A stretch of DNA of 64,000 nt, taken from the NCBI RefSeq assembly GCF_003003235.1, contig NZ_PVUE01000005.1, positions 179,746-243,745 of the forward strand, given 5' to 3'. A program made the position numbers and the translations under genes. The notes beneath the pieces are model-generated. The model had not been told where the DNA came from. It ran no database searches and saw nothing but the letters and a program-made list of their open reading frames with translations. This DNA comes from Antricoccus suffuscus. Its GTDB lineage: Bacteria; Actinomycetota; Actinomycetes; Mycobacteriales; Antricoccaceae. This document shows positions 1-10,650 of the stretch, piece after piece; the first letter of the stretch is position 1, and each line of letters begins with the position of its first letter.

Positions 1-676
1 GCACCGAGATATTAGGCGTGATCCGCGGTAGCACGTGATCGCCGGTGAACATCACCTTGCGCTCAGCGTCGAGGAAACACATGTGGCCGGGCGTATGTCC
101 CGGCGTCCAGATCCCCTCGAGGTTCCAGCCTGGCAGATCGAGCTGGTGGCCGTCCTCGATGAGAATGTCGATCGGCTCGTCACTGACCAACGAGCGGAAC
201 TCGCGGCCGGTCGGGGAAAACTCGCGCGCTTCGTCTTCCGGTACGCCGTCGGAGAGCATCGCGCTGAACCCTTCAGCGGTCCAGTTCTTAGCGTCGTCAG
301 CGTGCGTCATCAACGTCGCCGCCTCGGCGCGGTGCAGCGTGATCCGCGCTCCGGTCTCCTCGCGCACCCGCCGAGCCAGCCCGAAGTGGTCGGGGTGCAC
401 GTGCGTGATCAGGACGTCCTTGATGTCGCTGAGCTGATAACCGCCTACGGCGAGACCGTTGACGAGTGTCTCGTAGGACTTTGTGTCATTCCAGCCCGAG
501 TCGATGATGGCGATGCCGTCGTCGAGCTCGAGGACGTAGACCAGGACGTAACGCAGCGGCGCGATCGGGATCTCGACGGGAATCGACCAGAGGCCAGGCT
601 GTACCTGTTCGACCGGTGGCAGGACGCGTTCGAGCCACGCCGCCTTCTGTTTGTGTCCGGTAACTTCCGCAGCCAT
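1..676 (-). CDS. MBL-fold metallo-hydrolase, 3' end cut by window edge
   Basis: This is a metallo-beta-lactamase-fold hydrolase whose C-terminus lies beyond the left edge. The metal-binding signature THVHPDHFG is at about residues 91-99, with H92, H94, D96 and H97 as expected zinc ligands. It is followed by a HTPGH block and a GDHVLPRI segment that carries the next metal-ligand Asp. The ATG at 676 is preceded by an AGGAGC Shine-Dalgarno. There is no signal peptide, so it is probably cytoplasmic. The fold covers glyoxalase II-like, lactonase and other hydrolases, and the substrate cannot be named. It follows the unknown gene at 750-1562 in the same direction. Confidence 0.85.
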   Translation of the reverse strand, partial: MAAEVTGHKQKAAWLERVLPPVEQVQPGLWSIPVEIPIAPLRYVLVYVLELDDGIAIIDSGWNDTKSYETLVNGLAVGGYQLSDIKDVLITHVHPDHFGLARRVREETGARITLHRAEAATLMTHADDAKNWTAEGFSAMLSDGVPEDEAREFSPTGREFRSLVSDEPIDILIEDGHQLDLPGWNLEGIWTPGHTPGHMCFLDAERKVMFTGDHVLPRITPNISV

Positions 677-749
677 TATGTAGTGCTCCTGGTCCGTGCC
701 TGTTCAAGGGAAAATGTGGGTGACGCTCTCCCGTGACGTTATCCTCTTG

Positions 750-1562
750 TCAATTCCAGGCTTCAAGGCGGGCAATCTCTTCCCAGATTTCGGTGAATTC
801 GTGGTACGCCGAAAGAGCCTCGTCCATGTCCCCTGCGGATAGATAAGTGAGGGACTTTGCGACCAGGCTGACGCCCCGATCCCGTTTCTCGTCGTCTAAC
901 TGCAGGTAGGAACTCAGCGCGCCGTAGTCGAGCTCGACGACGGACATCTCGTTGAAGGCGCGCAGCCACTCAATCATCGAGTCGAGGTCCGCGGTCATCT
1001 CGGCCGTGCCGAACGAGTCGTTCATGGTCTGCATCGCCGAGTCGGCGCGCTTGATCGCATCGATGATCGTCGTACGGAAAGCGACAACATCAGGGCGCGA
1101 ACCATCGTGCACCTGCTCAGTGGACTTGAATAGTGCACACCACCAGACCGGTACCCGCCAGTTGCTCGTGAGGATGTGGTGGCCGCCGCGTGGACGCGTC
1201 GCCGACGGATGCGCCTGAAGCCGAGCCGCGTGCCGGCGTACCTGCTTGGACATCGCCCATTCGTTGAGCGGGAACGGCAACCGCCATTCCGAATCGACGA
1301 TCGCCTGCAGAGCACGCGGCCGAGTGTCGAGCGGGCAGACAAGGTCCGCGCCTTCCCAGCGGAGCGTCAAGGCCGACTCGACGACCTCCAGACGGCGGAA
1401 GTCGACTGTGCTTCCCGCCACTGCCGGCAGCAAACCCAGCCGGACCTGCCCGTCTGCCACCTCCGGCGTCGGCGCCCCGTGGGCATCGATAAGTGCGGCC
1501 CAACGGCGCTGTTCGGCCGGCGCGAATGACTCCAACGGCTCGAACACGCGTAACGATGACAT
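750..1562 (-). CDS. conserved hypothetical protein, about 270 aa
   Basis: I do not recognise a family. The protein is soluble, rich in Trp and acidic residues, with no signal peptide or membrane segment. The N-terminal half contains SEWRLPFPLNEWAMS and a Trp-rich SNWRVPVWWCALF stretch; the C-terminal half looks helical. The chosen ATG (1562, MSSLRVFEP) has a GGAAG ribosome site 8 nt upstream. A GTG 69 nt further upstream would extend the frame but has no ribosome site. It is divergent from the DUF3073 gene and reads toward the MBL-fold gene. Confidence 0.6.
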   Translation of the reverse strand: MSSLRVFEPLESFAPAEQRRWAALIDAHGAPTPEVADGQVRLGLLPAVAGSTVDFRRLEVVESALTLRWEGADLVCPLDTRPRALQAIVDSEWRLPFPLNEWAMSKQVRRHAARLQAHPSATRPRGGHHILTSNWRVPVWWCALFKSTEQVHDGSRPDVVAFRTTIIDAIKRADSAMQTMNDSFGTAEMTADLDSMIEWLRAFNEMSVVELDYGALSSYLQLDDEKRDRGVSLVAKSLTYLSAGDMDEALSAYHEFTEIWEEIARLEAWN

Positions 1563-1698
1563 ATACGACGCTTCCACGTGTTGAACCCTAACGCGACGTT
1601 TGGACTGATCGCGGGGTAGGCTGGGCGGCACGAAACTAACTAATCATTCCGGGGCTCGCAATGCGCGCGCTCCGCACTTCGTATGAGGGGGTCGAGCC

Positions 1699-1923
1699 AT
1701 GGGGCGCGGCCGTGCTAAGGCTAAGCAGACCAAGGTTGCCCGGGAGTTGAAGTACTACTCCCCTGACACTGATCTAACTGCGTTGCAGCGAGAGCTCGCC
1801 GCAGGTACCTCCCCAAGTCTTCGGACCAATCATGGTCGCGACGAACGTTCGGAGCCCGATCCGTACGACGATTTGGCAAGCAAGTACTCGGACTATAGCG
1901 ACGGACCCGACGAGGGCCGCTAG
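1699..1923 (+). CDS. DUF3073 family protein
   Basis: A 74-residue basic-then-acidic protein starting MGRGRAKAKQTKVARELKYY, which is the hallmark opening of the actinobacterial DUF3073 family. The middle carries DLTALQRELAAG and the tail is rich in Asp, Ser and Tyr (YDDLASKYSDYSD). Function is unknown. A short GGGGT-containing stretch precedes the ATG. In many actinobacteria this gene sits next to purM, and here it is convergent with purM across an inverted-repeat element, which supports the assignment. Confidence 0.9.
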   Translation: MGRGRAKAKQTKVARELKYYSPDTDLTALQRELAAGTSPSLRTNHGRDERSEPDPYDDLASKYSDYSDGPDEGR

Positions 1924-1926
1924 ATT

Positions 1927-2037
1927 TCGCTGGTTGAGTGAGGCGAGCGGAACCGAAACTCCGTAACATCGAAAAGTCCGTAACCGCGGTTACGGACACC
2001 GATACGTCACGGGGTTTTCCGCTCGCTCAATCAGCGA
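1927..2037. repeat. nested REP-like inverted repeat between convergent genes
   Basis: Outer arms lie at about 1927-1952 (TCGCTGGTTGAG...CGAGCGGAA) and 2015-2037 (complement of TCGCTGATTGAGCGAGCGGAA); the left arm has a 5-nt insertion. In the centre, 1976-1997 is a perfect 22-bp palindrome with half-site GTCCGTAACCG. The GGTTGAGTGAG/CGAGCGGA wording resembles dispersed REP-like elements I know from other actinobacterial intergenic regions. Its place between the convergent DUF3073 and purM stops fits a bidirectional terminator, although no T-run follows. Confidence 0.7.
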
Positions 2038-2066
2038 AGAGCCGTCGAAGGCTCGACCGACGAGAT

Positions 2067-3125
<1,059 letters not shown>

Positions 3126-3164
3126 GACGGCCTTATCTGCTGGGGTACGTGACGGGTGCGAACA

Positions 3165-4658
3165 CTAAGGGCGGCGTACGGCGTCCTCGGCGCCGGCGGC
3201 CTGGTCGAGCCTCTCGAGCGCGCCTTCGGCGTCGACCTTGCGGGAGACGCCTTCGAGGACGTGTTTGCCGATCAAGTCGGCGCTCGGCAGTTCGATCGGA
3301 TAGTTGCCGTCGAAACATGCCGCGCACAGCCGGGACTTGGGCTGTTCGGTAGCGGCGATGAGCTGGTCGAGTGAGACGTATCCGAGCGAGTCGGCGCCGA
3401 TCGAGGCGCGTACGCCGTCGACGTCGAGACCGCCGGCCACGAGCTCCGCGCGGCTGGCGAAGTCGATGCCGTAGAAGCACGGCCACTTCACCGGTGGCGA
3501 CGAGATGCGCACATGCACCTCAAGGGCACCGGACTCGCGCAGCATCCGCACCAGCGCGCGCTGCGTGTTGCCGCGCACGATCGAGTCGTCGACGACGACC
3601 AGTCGCTTGCCGCGGATGACGTCGCGCAGCGGGTTGAGCTTGAGCCGGATTCCGAGCTGGCGGATCGTCTGACTCGGCTGGATGAAGGTGCGCCCGACGT
3701 ACGCGTTTTTGACCAGTCCCTGGCCGTAAGGGATGCCGGACTCCTCGGCGTACCCGATAGCGGCCGGCGTACCGGACTCCGGGGTAGGGATGACGAGGTC
3801 GGCCTCGACCGGATGCTCACGCGCCAACCGGCGACCGATCTCGACGCGCGTGGCGTGTACGCCGCGGCCGGAGATCGTGGTGTCCGGGCGGGCGAGATAG
3901 ACGTATTCGAAGACGCAGCCCTTGGGTTCGGGGACGGCCCAGCGCTGCGAACGCAGACCGTCGGCGTCGATCGCAATGAGCTCGCCGGGTTCGACTTCGC
4001 GCACAAACGACGCACCGACGATGTCCAATGCGGCCGTCTCACTCGCGATGACCCAGCCACGCTCGAGCCGGCCCAGGACCAGCGGGCGCACACCCTGCGC
4101 ATCGCGCGCGGCGTACAGCGTGTGCTCGTCCATGAACACCAGCGAAAACGCGCCGCGCAGCGTCGGCAGTAACTCCATAGCGGCGGCCTCGATCGAGAGG
4201 TCCGGCCGAGCGGCCAGCAAGGACGTCATAACATCGGAATCGGTCGATGCTCCCGACAGGCCTTTAATGCCCTCGTTCGCGGCTCGCTTGGCCAATTCAG
4301 AGGTATTGACGAGATTGCCGTTATGTCCGAGCGCGATGCTGGTCCCGGTCGTCGTCGTACGAAACGTCGGCTGCGCGTTTTCCCAGCTATTGCCGCCCGT
4401 TGTCGAATAGCGACAGTGCCCCACAGCAATGTGTCCGCGCAGGCTCGAGAGGGTCGATTCATCGAAAACTTGCGATACGAGGCCGATGTCCTTATAGACG
4501 ACCACACTCGAACCGTCGCTCACCGCGATACCGGCCGCTTCCTGGCCACGATGTTGGATTGCGTAGAGCCCGTAATAGGCAAGTTTGGCAACTTCTTCGC
4601 CGGGCGCCCAAGCGCCAAATACACCGCACTCTTCGCGCGGCTCGTCCACCGGTTCCAC
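3165..4658 (-). CDS. purF: amidophosphoribosyltransferase
   Basis: PurF makes phosphoribosylamine from PRPP and glutamine, the committed step of purine synthesis. The protein begins MEPVDEPREECGVFGAW. Cys11 is the expected Ntn glutaminase nucleophile, which implies removal of a 10-residue propeptide. The PRPP-binding motif VVVDDSIVRGNT and the acceptor-domain segment RLCAACFDGNYP, with Cys residues, are present. The start is GTG at 4658, with AAAGGGGA 8 nt upstream. A 473-bp intergenic region separates it from purL-SCP_3, so it probably has its own promoter. Confidence 0.97.
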   Translation of the reverse strand: MEPVDEPREECGVFGAWAPGEEVAKLAYYGLYAIQHRGQEAAGIAVSDGSSVVVYKDIGLVSQVFDESTLSSLRGHIAVGHCRYSTTGGNSWENAQPTFRTTTTGTSIALGHNGNLVNTSELAKRAANEGIKGLSGASTDSDVMTSLLAARPDLSIEAAAMELLPTLRGAFSLVFMDEHTLYAARDAQGVRPLVLGRLERGWVIASETAALDIVGASFVREVEPGELIAIDADGLRSQRWAVPEPKGCVFEYVYLARPDTTISGRGVHATRVEIGRRLAREHPVEADLVIPTPESGTPAAIGYAEESGIPYGQGLVKNAYVGRTFIQPSQTIRQLGIRLKLNPLRDVIRGKRLVVVDDSIVRGNTQRALVRMLRESGALEVHVRISSPPVKWPCFYGIDFASRAELVAGGLDVDGVRASIGADSLGYVSLDQLIAATEQPKSRLCAACFDGNYPIELPSADLIGKHVLEGVSRKVDAEGALERLDQAAGAEDAVRRP

Positions 4659-4918
4659 CGTGGGATTCCCCTTTAATTTCGGGTCAAGTGCAAGGCCAAG
4701 TCTACGGGTCCACTCCCGCCGCGGACAGGCTCAAAACTGTGTTCTTAAATCCACCCGTGGACTGCGAGAAGTTGCGCGCCGATCCGCGGCAGGTTGCGTC
4801 CGGATCAACACCCGCTGTACCGGGGGCTGACGGCGCGCGTGATCTGTCGCCCGAGTGTCACGCAGGCTAACCACAAGTAGCGCTCCCAGCCGGGTCACGT
4901 GTCTTCCTTGCCACCGCA

Positions 4919-4979
4919 CACAAATGTATGGTTCGGCAGCGCTGACGGCGGGACCTTGCGGCCAAACAGCACAAATGTA
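4919..4979. promoter_or_regulatory. direct repeat CACAAATGTA x2 upstream of purF
   Basis: The decamer CACAAATGTA occurs at 4919-4928 and 4970-4979. The copies are in the same orientation, 51 bp apart (about five helical turns), 260-320 bp upstream of the purF start. Read on the minus strand it is TACATTTGTG. Paired sites at this spacing could bind a purine-responsive regulator, but no known consensus is recognised and chance is not excluded. The rest of 4659-5031 shows no convincing gene. Confidence 0.35.
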
Positions 4980-5031
4980 CGATCGGTGCAGGGACTTCGC
5001 AGAAAGTGGTGACAGATGGCGGGTGACTCGC

Positions 5032-5131
5032 CGCGGATCACGGGGCAGGTTCTCGCGGACGACGGGCAGGTTCCCGCGGATCACGGGGCAGGTTCTCGCG
5101 GCCGACGGGGAAAGTTCCCGCGGATCGCGGG
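5032..5131. repeat. imperfect tandem repeat, about 4.6 units of 21-22 bp
   Basis: Units start at 5032, 5054, 5075, 5097 and 5119. Each begins CGCGGATC or a variant (CGCGGACG, CGCGGCCG) and ends GGCAGGTTC or GAAAGTTC. Units 1 and 3 are identical over 22 bp; units 2 and 4 are variants of each other. The array touches the stop codon of the SCP_3 gene. Related arrays lie at 44456-44531 and 50930-51013. There are no spacers, so it is not a CRISPR. Confidence 0.85.
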
Positions 5132-5509
5132 TTAGAGGGCGAGGGGCAGGATCGCGGACAGGTCGGCGCGCTGGCCGCTGGTGGTCACCAGAGCGTCGGC
5201 TACCGCCGAACCCCACCCCAGTACGCCGGTGGCCAGCAGTAACCAGGTACGTGGATCGGTCTCGATCACGTTGGGCGGCGTACCCCGTTTGTGGGTCAGG
5301 CCCTCGATGCACTGCACCGCGACGTACGGCGGGATCCGCACTTCCACGGCGCCACCAGGGTGTTCGGCCGCGAGATAGCGCGCGCTGAGCCGTACGGCGG
5401 CCGCGACCAATGGGCGGGCCGGTGCCGCGTCCGCGTCCTGCAGCCACGGCGCGACTGCGGCGAGCGCGTCGCGCACCTCGTCTGCCGTGGGTGGTCTGCG
5501 GACGGTCAG
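5132..5509 (-). CDS. SCP_3-type sterol carrier family protein, probable CTG start
   Basis: About 125 residues matching the small actinobacterial sterol-carrier-like ortholog (SCP_3) usually found next to purL/purF. Visible segments are [37 protein letters not shown], and the tail [16 protein letters not shown]. Ligand and role are unknown. No ATG or GTG fits the expected N-terminus. The best start is CTG at 5509, giving [16 protein letters not shown], with GGAGGA 6 nt upstream and a CTGA overlap with the purL stop. A GTG 14 codons further in would remove part of the conserved start and lacks a ribosome site. Confidence 0.8.
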   Translation of the reverse strand: MTVRRPPTADEVRDALAAVAPWLQDADAAPARPLVAAAVRLSARYLAAEHPGGAVEVRIPPYVAVQCIEGLTHKRGTPPNVIETDPRTWLLLATGVLGWGSAVADALVTTSGQRADLSAILPLAL

Positions 5510-7818
5510 TGCAAGTCCTCCGCGAGTCCCTGCGCGGCGACCTCGGCCGAACCGAACAACGTCGGCAGGGTCCCACTCCACGCGTCCGCCAGCTCGGCGA
5601 CCTTGATGCCGAACCCGCCCTGTACGTCGATCTCGTCGCCGTCTGACTCGACGATCCCGATCTGCGCCCACGGCAGCTCATGCTGGGTCAGCAGGTCGGT
5701 GAAGCGCGCTTGCTGCTCCCGAGGCACGGCCACCAGGGCCCGGCCAGCAGACTCGGCAAACAGGAACGTGAACAGCCCGTCGACATCGGCGTACTGCGCC
5801 GGCGGCACGATCGTGGCACCGACGTTGCCGCGCATGCACGACTCCGCGGCCGCCTGCCACAGACCACCGTCGGAAAGGTCATGCGCCGCGGAGATCAGCC
5901 CGTCGCGCGACGCGGCGACCAGTGCCTCAGCGAGCCGACGTTCGCGCTGCAGGTCGAGCTTCGGCGGTACGCCACCGATGTGGCCGTGCTCGGCGAAGGC
6001 CCATTCGGAGCCGTCGAACTCAGGCAAGGTGTCCCCGACCAGGATCAGCGTCTCCTCCGGCGTACCTCCGAAGGCCATCGGCGTACGCCGGGTCACGTCG
6101 TCAAACGTGCCGAGTACGGCGAGCACGGGCGTCGGGTGGATCGCGGTGTCGCCGGTCTGGTTGTAGAAGCTCACGTTGCCGCCGGTCACCGGCAGGCCGA
6201 GCTCACGGCACGCGTCGGCAAGTCCGCGGACGGTCTGCTGGAACTGCCACATCACGCCGGCATCCTCGGGGCTGCCGAAGTTGAGGCAGTCCGACACGGC
6301 CAGCGGTACGGCGCCGGTCACCGCGACGTTGCGGTAGGCCTCAGCCAAGGCCAGCTGCGCACCTAAGTAGGGATCCAGCTTGCCGTAGCGGCCGTTGCCG
6401 TCGGTCGACAGCGCGATCCCGCGGCCGGTCTGCTCGTCGACCCGGATCACGCCGGAGTCCTCCGGCTGGGCAAGCACGGTGTTGCCGCGCACGTAGTGGT
6501 CGTACTGCTCGGTGACCCACGACTTGTCGCACAGGTTGGGCGTCGCGACCATCCGCAGCGCCAACGCACGCAACTCGCCGGGGGTGGAGGGCTTCGGCAA
6601 CGCCGCCGCCGTGTCCGCGATCAGCGCATCCTGCCACTCCGGCCGCTCGATGGGCCGGTGATAGACCGGTCCCTCGTGCGCGACGGTCCGCGGGGGTACG
6701 TCGACGATCCGCTCGCCGTGCCAGTCGACGGTCAGCTGCTCGCCGTCGGTGACCTCGCCGATGATCGAGGCGGTCACGTCCCATTTCGCGCAAATAGCGA
6801 GGAACTGGTCGATGTGCGCCGGTTCGACGACCGCGCACATCCGCTCCTGCGACTCGCTCATCAGGATCTCTTCGGGTGACAGCGTCGCATCGCGCAGCGG
6901 CACCTTGTCGAGCTCGATGTGCATCCCACCGTCACCGGCGGACGCGAGCTCGCTGGTCGCGCAGGACAGTCCCGCGCCGCCGAGATCCTGGATGCCGACG
7001 ACGAGGTCGGCAGCGTAGATCTCCAGGCAGCACTCGATGAGCAGCTTCTCGGTGAACGGGTCGCCGACCTGCACACTCGGCCGCTTGGCCGGTCCTTCGT
7101 CGCCGAACGTCTCGGACGCGAGCACCGACACGCCGCCGATACCGTCGCCGCCGGTCCGGGCGCCGAAAAGTACGACGAGATTGCCCGGCCCCGCTGCCTT
7201 CGCGAGCTTGATGTCCTCGTGACGTACGACGCCGACCGCGAGCGCGTTGACGAGCGGGTTGCCGGCGTAGCAGGGATCGAAAACGATCTCGCCGCCGATG
7301 TTGGGTAGTCCCAGGCAGTTTCCGTAACCGCCGATACCGGCGACGACACCGGGTAGCACGCGGCGGGTGTCCAGCGCGTCCGCCGGCCCGAATCGCAGCG
7401 GGTCCATCACGCCAACCGGACGGGCGCCCATGCTGATGATGTCGCGGACGATGCCCCCGATGCCGGTGGCCGCGCCCTGATAAGGCTCGACGAACGACGG
7501 ATGGTTGTGCGACTCGATCTTGAAGGTGACCGCCCAGCCGTCACCGATGTCGACGACACCGGCGTTTTCACCGATCCCGACCAGGAGCGCGTCGGACTTC
7601 GGCAGGTCGCCGAAGGTGCTCAAATGCACCTTGGACGACTTGTAGGAGCAATGCTCGGACCACATGACCGAATACATCGCGAGTTCGGCGGAGGTGGGCC
7701 GGCGGCCGAGGATCTCGCGGATCCGCTGGTATTCGTCGTCCTTCAGCCCGAGTTCGGCGTACGGCTGCTCGACCTGCGGCGACCCCGCGGCGTTGTCGGT
7801 GGTGTCGATCGTGCTCAC
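5506..7818 (-). CDS. purL: phosphoribosylformylglycinamidine synthase, large subunit (small-type PurL)
   Basis: PurL converts FGAR to FGAM with ATP and ammonia, which PurQ supplies and PurS helps couple. The 770-residue length is that of the three-component form. The N-terminal hallmark [17 protein letters not shown] (about residues 48-64) is followed by [18 protein letters not shown], and both AIR-synthetase-like ATP domains are visible. GTG start 7818 overlaps the purQ stop by 4 bp, indicating translational coupling. The SCP_3 gene follows with a 4-bp overlap. Confidence 0.97.
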   Translation of the reverse strand: MSTIDTTDNAAGSPQVEQPYAELGLKDDEYQRIREILGRRPTSAELAMYSVMWSEHCSYKSSKVHLSTFGDLPKSDALLVGIGENAGVVDIGDGWAVTFKIESHNHPSFVEPYQGAATGIGGIVRDIISMGARPVGVMDPLRFGPADALDTRRVLPGVVAGIGGYGNCLGLPNIGGEIVFDPCYAGNPLVNALAVGVVRHEDIKLAKAAGPGNLVVLFGARTGGDGIGGVSVLASETFGDEGPAKRPSVQVGDPFTEKLLIECCLEIYAADLVVGIQDLGGAGLSCATSELASAGDGGMHIELDKVPLRDATLSPEEILMSESQERMCAVVEPAHIDQFLAICAKWDVTASIIGEVTDGEQLTVDWHGERIVDVPPRTVAHEGPVYHRPIERPEWQDALIADTAAALPKPSTPGELRALALRMVATPNLCDKSWVTEQYDHYVRGNTVLAQPEDSGVIRVDEQTGRGIALSTDGNGRYGKLDPYLGAQLALAEAYRNVAVTGAVPLAVSDCLNFGSPEDAGVMWQFQQTVRGLADACRELGLPVTGGNVSFYNQTGDTAIHPTPVLAVLGTFDDVTRRTPMAFGGTPEETLILVGDTLPEFDGSEWAFAEHGHIGGVPPKLDLQRERRLAEALVAASRDGLISAAHDLSDGGLWQAAAESCMRGNVGATIVPPAQYADVDGLFTFLFAESAGRALVAVPREQQARFTDLLTQHELPWAQIGIVESDGDEIDVQGGFGIKVAELADAWSGTLPTLFGSAEVAAQGLAEDLH

Positions 7819-8495
7819 GCGCCCACCCCCGACAGTGCGTTGAGCGCGGACGTGAAGAAGCCGAGGCCATCGTCGGTCGGCCCGGTGAGTGGATCGATCG
7901 CGTGCTCGGGGTGCGGCATCAGGCCGACGATCCGGCCGGTCGCGTCGGTGATCCCGGCGATGTCGCGTGCCGAGCCGTTGGGGTTGCCGCCGACGTACCG
8001 CGCGATCACCCGGCCCTCAGACTCCAGCGCATCGAGCACCGGTTCGTCGGCGACGTAACGCCCCTCGCCGTGCTTGACCGGGATGACGACCTCGGCATTG
8101 GGTGCGTACGCCGAGGTCCACGGGGTAGTGGTGTTTTCCATCCGCAGCGACTGGTCCTTGGTGCGGTAGTGCAGGTGCGCATTGCGAGTGAGTACGCCGG
8201 GCAGCAGATGTGCCTCGCAAAGGATCTGGAAGCCGTTGCAGATGCCGAGGATCGGGACACCGCGTTTGGCCGCGTCGATCACCTCTCCCATGACCGGCGA
8301 GAACTTCGCGATCGCGCCGCAGCGCAGCGCGTCGCCGTACGAAAACCCACCGGGGAGGATGATGGCCTCGACGTTGTGCAGGTCGTGGTCGCCGTGCCAG
8401 AGCGCGACCGCTTCGGCCCCGGCGCGGCGTACGGCGCGGGCGCAGTCCTGCTCATCGAGGCTGCCCGGGAAGGTGACGATGCCGATGCGTGCCAC
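7815..8495 (-). CDS. purQ: phosphoribosylformylglycinamidine synthase, glutaminase subunit
   Basis: PurQ is the class I glutamine amidotransferase that feeds ammonia to PurL. The nucleophile is Cys86 in GICNGFQ; the other triad members are His195 and Glu197 in MPHPEHA. The start [20 protein letters not shown] is typical and the 226-residue length is normal. It lies 3 bp after purS and overlaps purL by 4 bp, so purS-purQ-purL-SCP_3 form one tight operon. Confidence 0.97.
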   Translation of the reverse strand: MARIGIVTFPGSLDEQDCARAVRRAGAEAVALWHGDHDLHNVEAIILPGGFSYGDALRCGAIAKFSPVMGEVIDAAKRGVPILGICNGFQILCEAHLLPGVLTRNAHLHYRTKDQSLRMENTTTPWTSAYAPNAEVVIPVKHGEGRYVADEPVLDALESEGRVIARYVGGNPNGSARDIAGITDATGRIVGLMPHPEHAIDPLTGPTDDGLGFFTSALNALSGVGA

Positions 8496-8498
8496 GGT

Positions 8499-8741
8499 TC
8501 AGCTCACCAACGAGACGGTGAAGTCTTCGATCACCGGGTTGGCCAGCAGCGTGTCGGCGACCCGGCGTACGACGTCCTCCGGATCGGCGACGTCGTCGGC
8601 GACGGTGAGCTCGAAGTGTTTGCCTTGGCGGACGTCACTGATTCCGTCGAAACCCAGGCGCGGCAGCGCCCGTTCGATGGCCTGACCCTGAGGGTCGAGA
8701 ATTTCCGATTTGAGCAGGACGTCGACGACGACACGTGGCAC
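8499..8741 (-). CDS. purS: phosphoribosylformylglycinamidine synthase subunit PurS
   Basis: An 80-residue PurS, the small dimeric partner that bridges PurL and PurQ in the three-component FGAM synthase. It shows the family's N-terminal VVVDVLLKSEILDPQGQAIE and the C-terminal NPVIEDFTVSLV. It is the first gene of the purSQL operon. The 164 bp between it and the rox-like gene (8742-8905) probably hold the operon promoter, but I could not pick a clear -35/-10 pair. Confidence 0.95.
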   Translation of the reverse strand: MPRVVVDVLLKSEILDPQGQAIERALPRLGFDGISDVRQGKHFELTVADDVADPEDVVRRVADTLLANPVIEDFTVSLVS

Positions 8742-8905
8742 GAAAGGCTCCGGTTAGCTCGAGAAGATGGCTGCAGGACGGCTGCGTCGCCGCCCCTCCA
8801 GCCTAGTCGGCACGATCCGGTATTAGGCGCCCACATAGTGTGGCCGCCGCTACTCGGACTACGCGCTCAAGCGACGCGGATTGTCGTATCACCGATGAGC
8901 GGCGA

Positions 8906-10384
<1,479 letters not shown>

Positions 10385-10579
10385 TTACTTGGCCGGAGCA
10401 CCCGCGCTGTCGTCGGGCGCGTCGCCGTTCTCTTCCTTCTCAAGCAGTGCTTCACCGTGCTCGTAATGCGCCTCACCGCCGAATTCCATCGCCTTGTCAC
10501 CGACGGCGCCGCCGACCGTGCGCTCGACCTTGCCGACGACCTCTTCGACCTTGCTCTTGAGCTCTCCGAAGAAACTCAT
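10385..10579 (-). CDS. small hydrophilic protein, CsbD-like
   Basis: A 64-residue highly charged protein, MSFFGELKSKVEEVVGKVER..., predicted mostly helical with an acidic, disordered tail (EKEENGDAPDDSAGAPAK). The Lys/Glu/Gly spacing resembles CsbD-type stress proteins, but the match is weak. The ATG at 10579 was preferred over a longer frame reaching 10654, which would run into the neighbouring gene's stop and adds an atypical basic leader. A modest GGAAT precedes the ATG. Function unknown; general stress is an inference. Confidence 0.6.
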   Translation of the reverse strand: MSFFGELKSKVEEVVGKVERTVGGAVGDKAMEFGGEAHYEHGEALLEKEENGDAPDDSAGAPAK

Positions 10580-10650
10580 GTTGATTCCAATCGCCGGGCG
10601 AGCAGCGTAACTGCATGCGCGTGTGACGTAATCGTATCGCGTCGTACGGC

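Noticed and set aside
35..736. 233-codon plus-strand frame at the left edge
   Set aside because: It is antisense to the MBL-fold gene, which has clear metal-binding motifs and a ribosome site.
5032..5131. Possible CRISPR array
   Set aside because: Units are contiguous with no unique spacers, and no cas gene is in the window.
4731..5681. 316-codon minus-strand frame across the repeat array
   Set aside because: It runs through the 22-bp tandem repeats in a frame that gives Arg/Pro-rich sequence and overlaps the end of purL and SCP_3; no family match.
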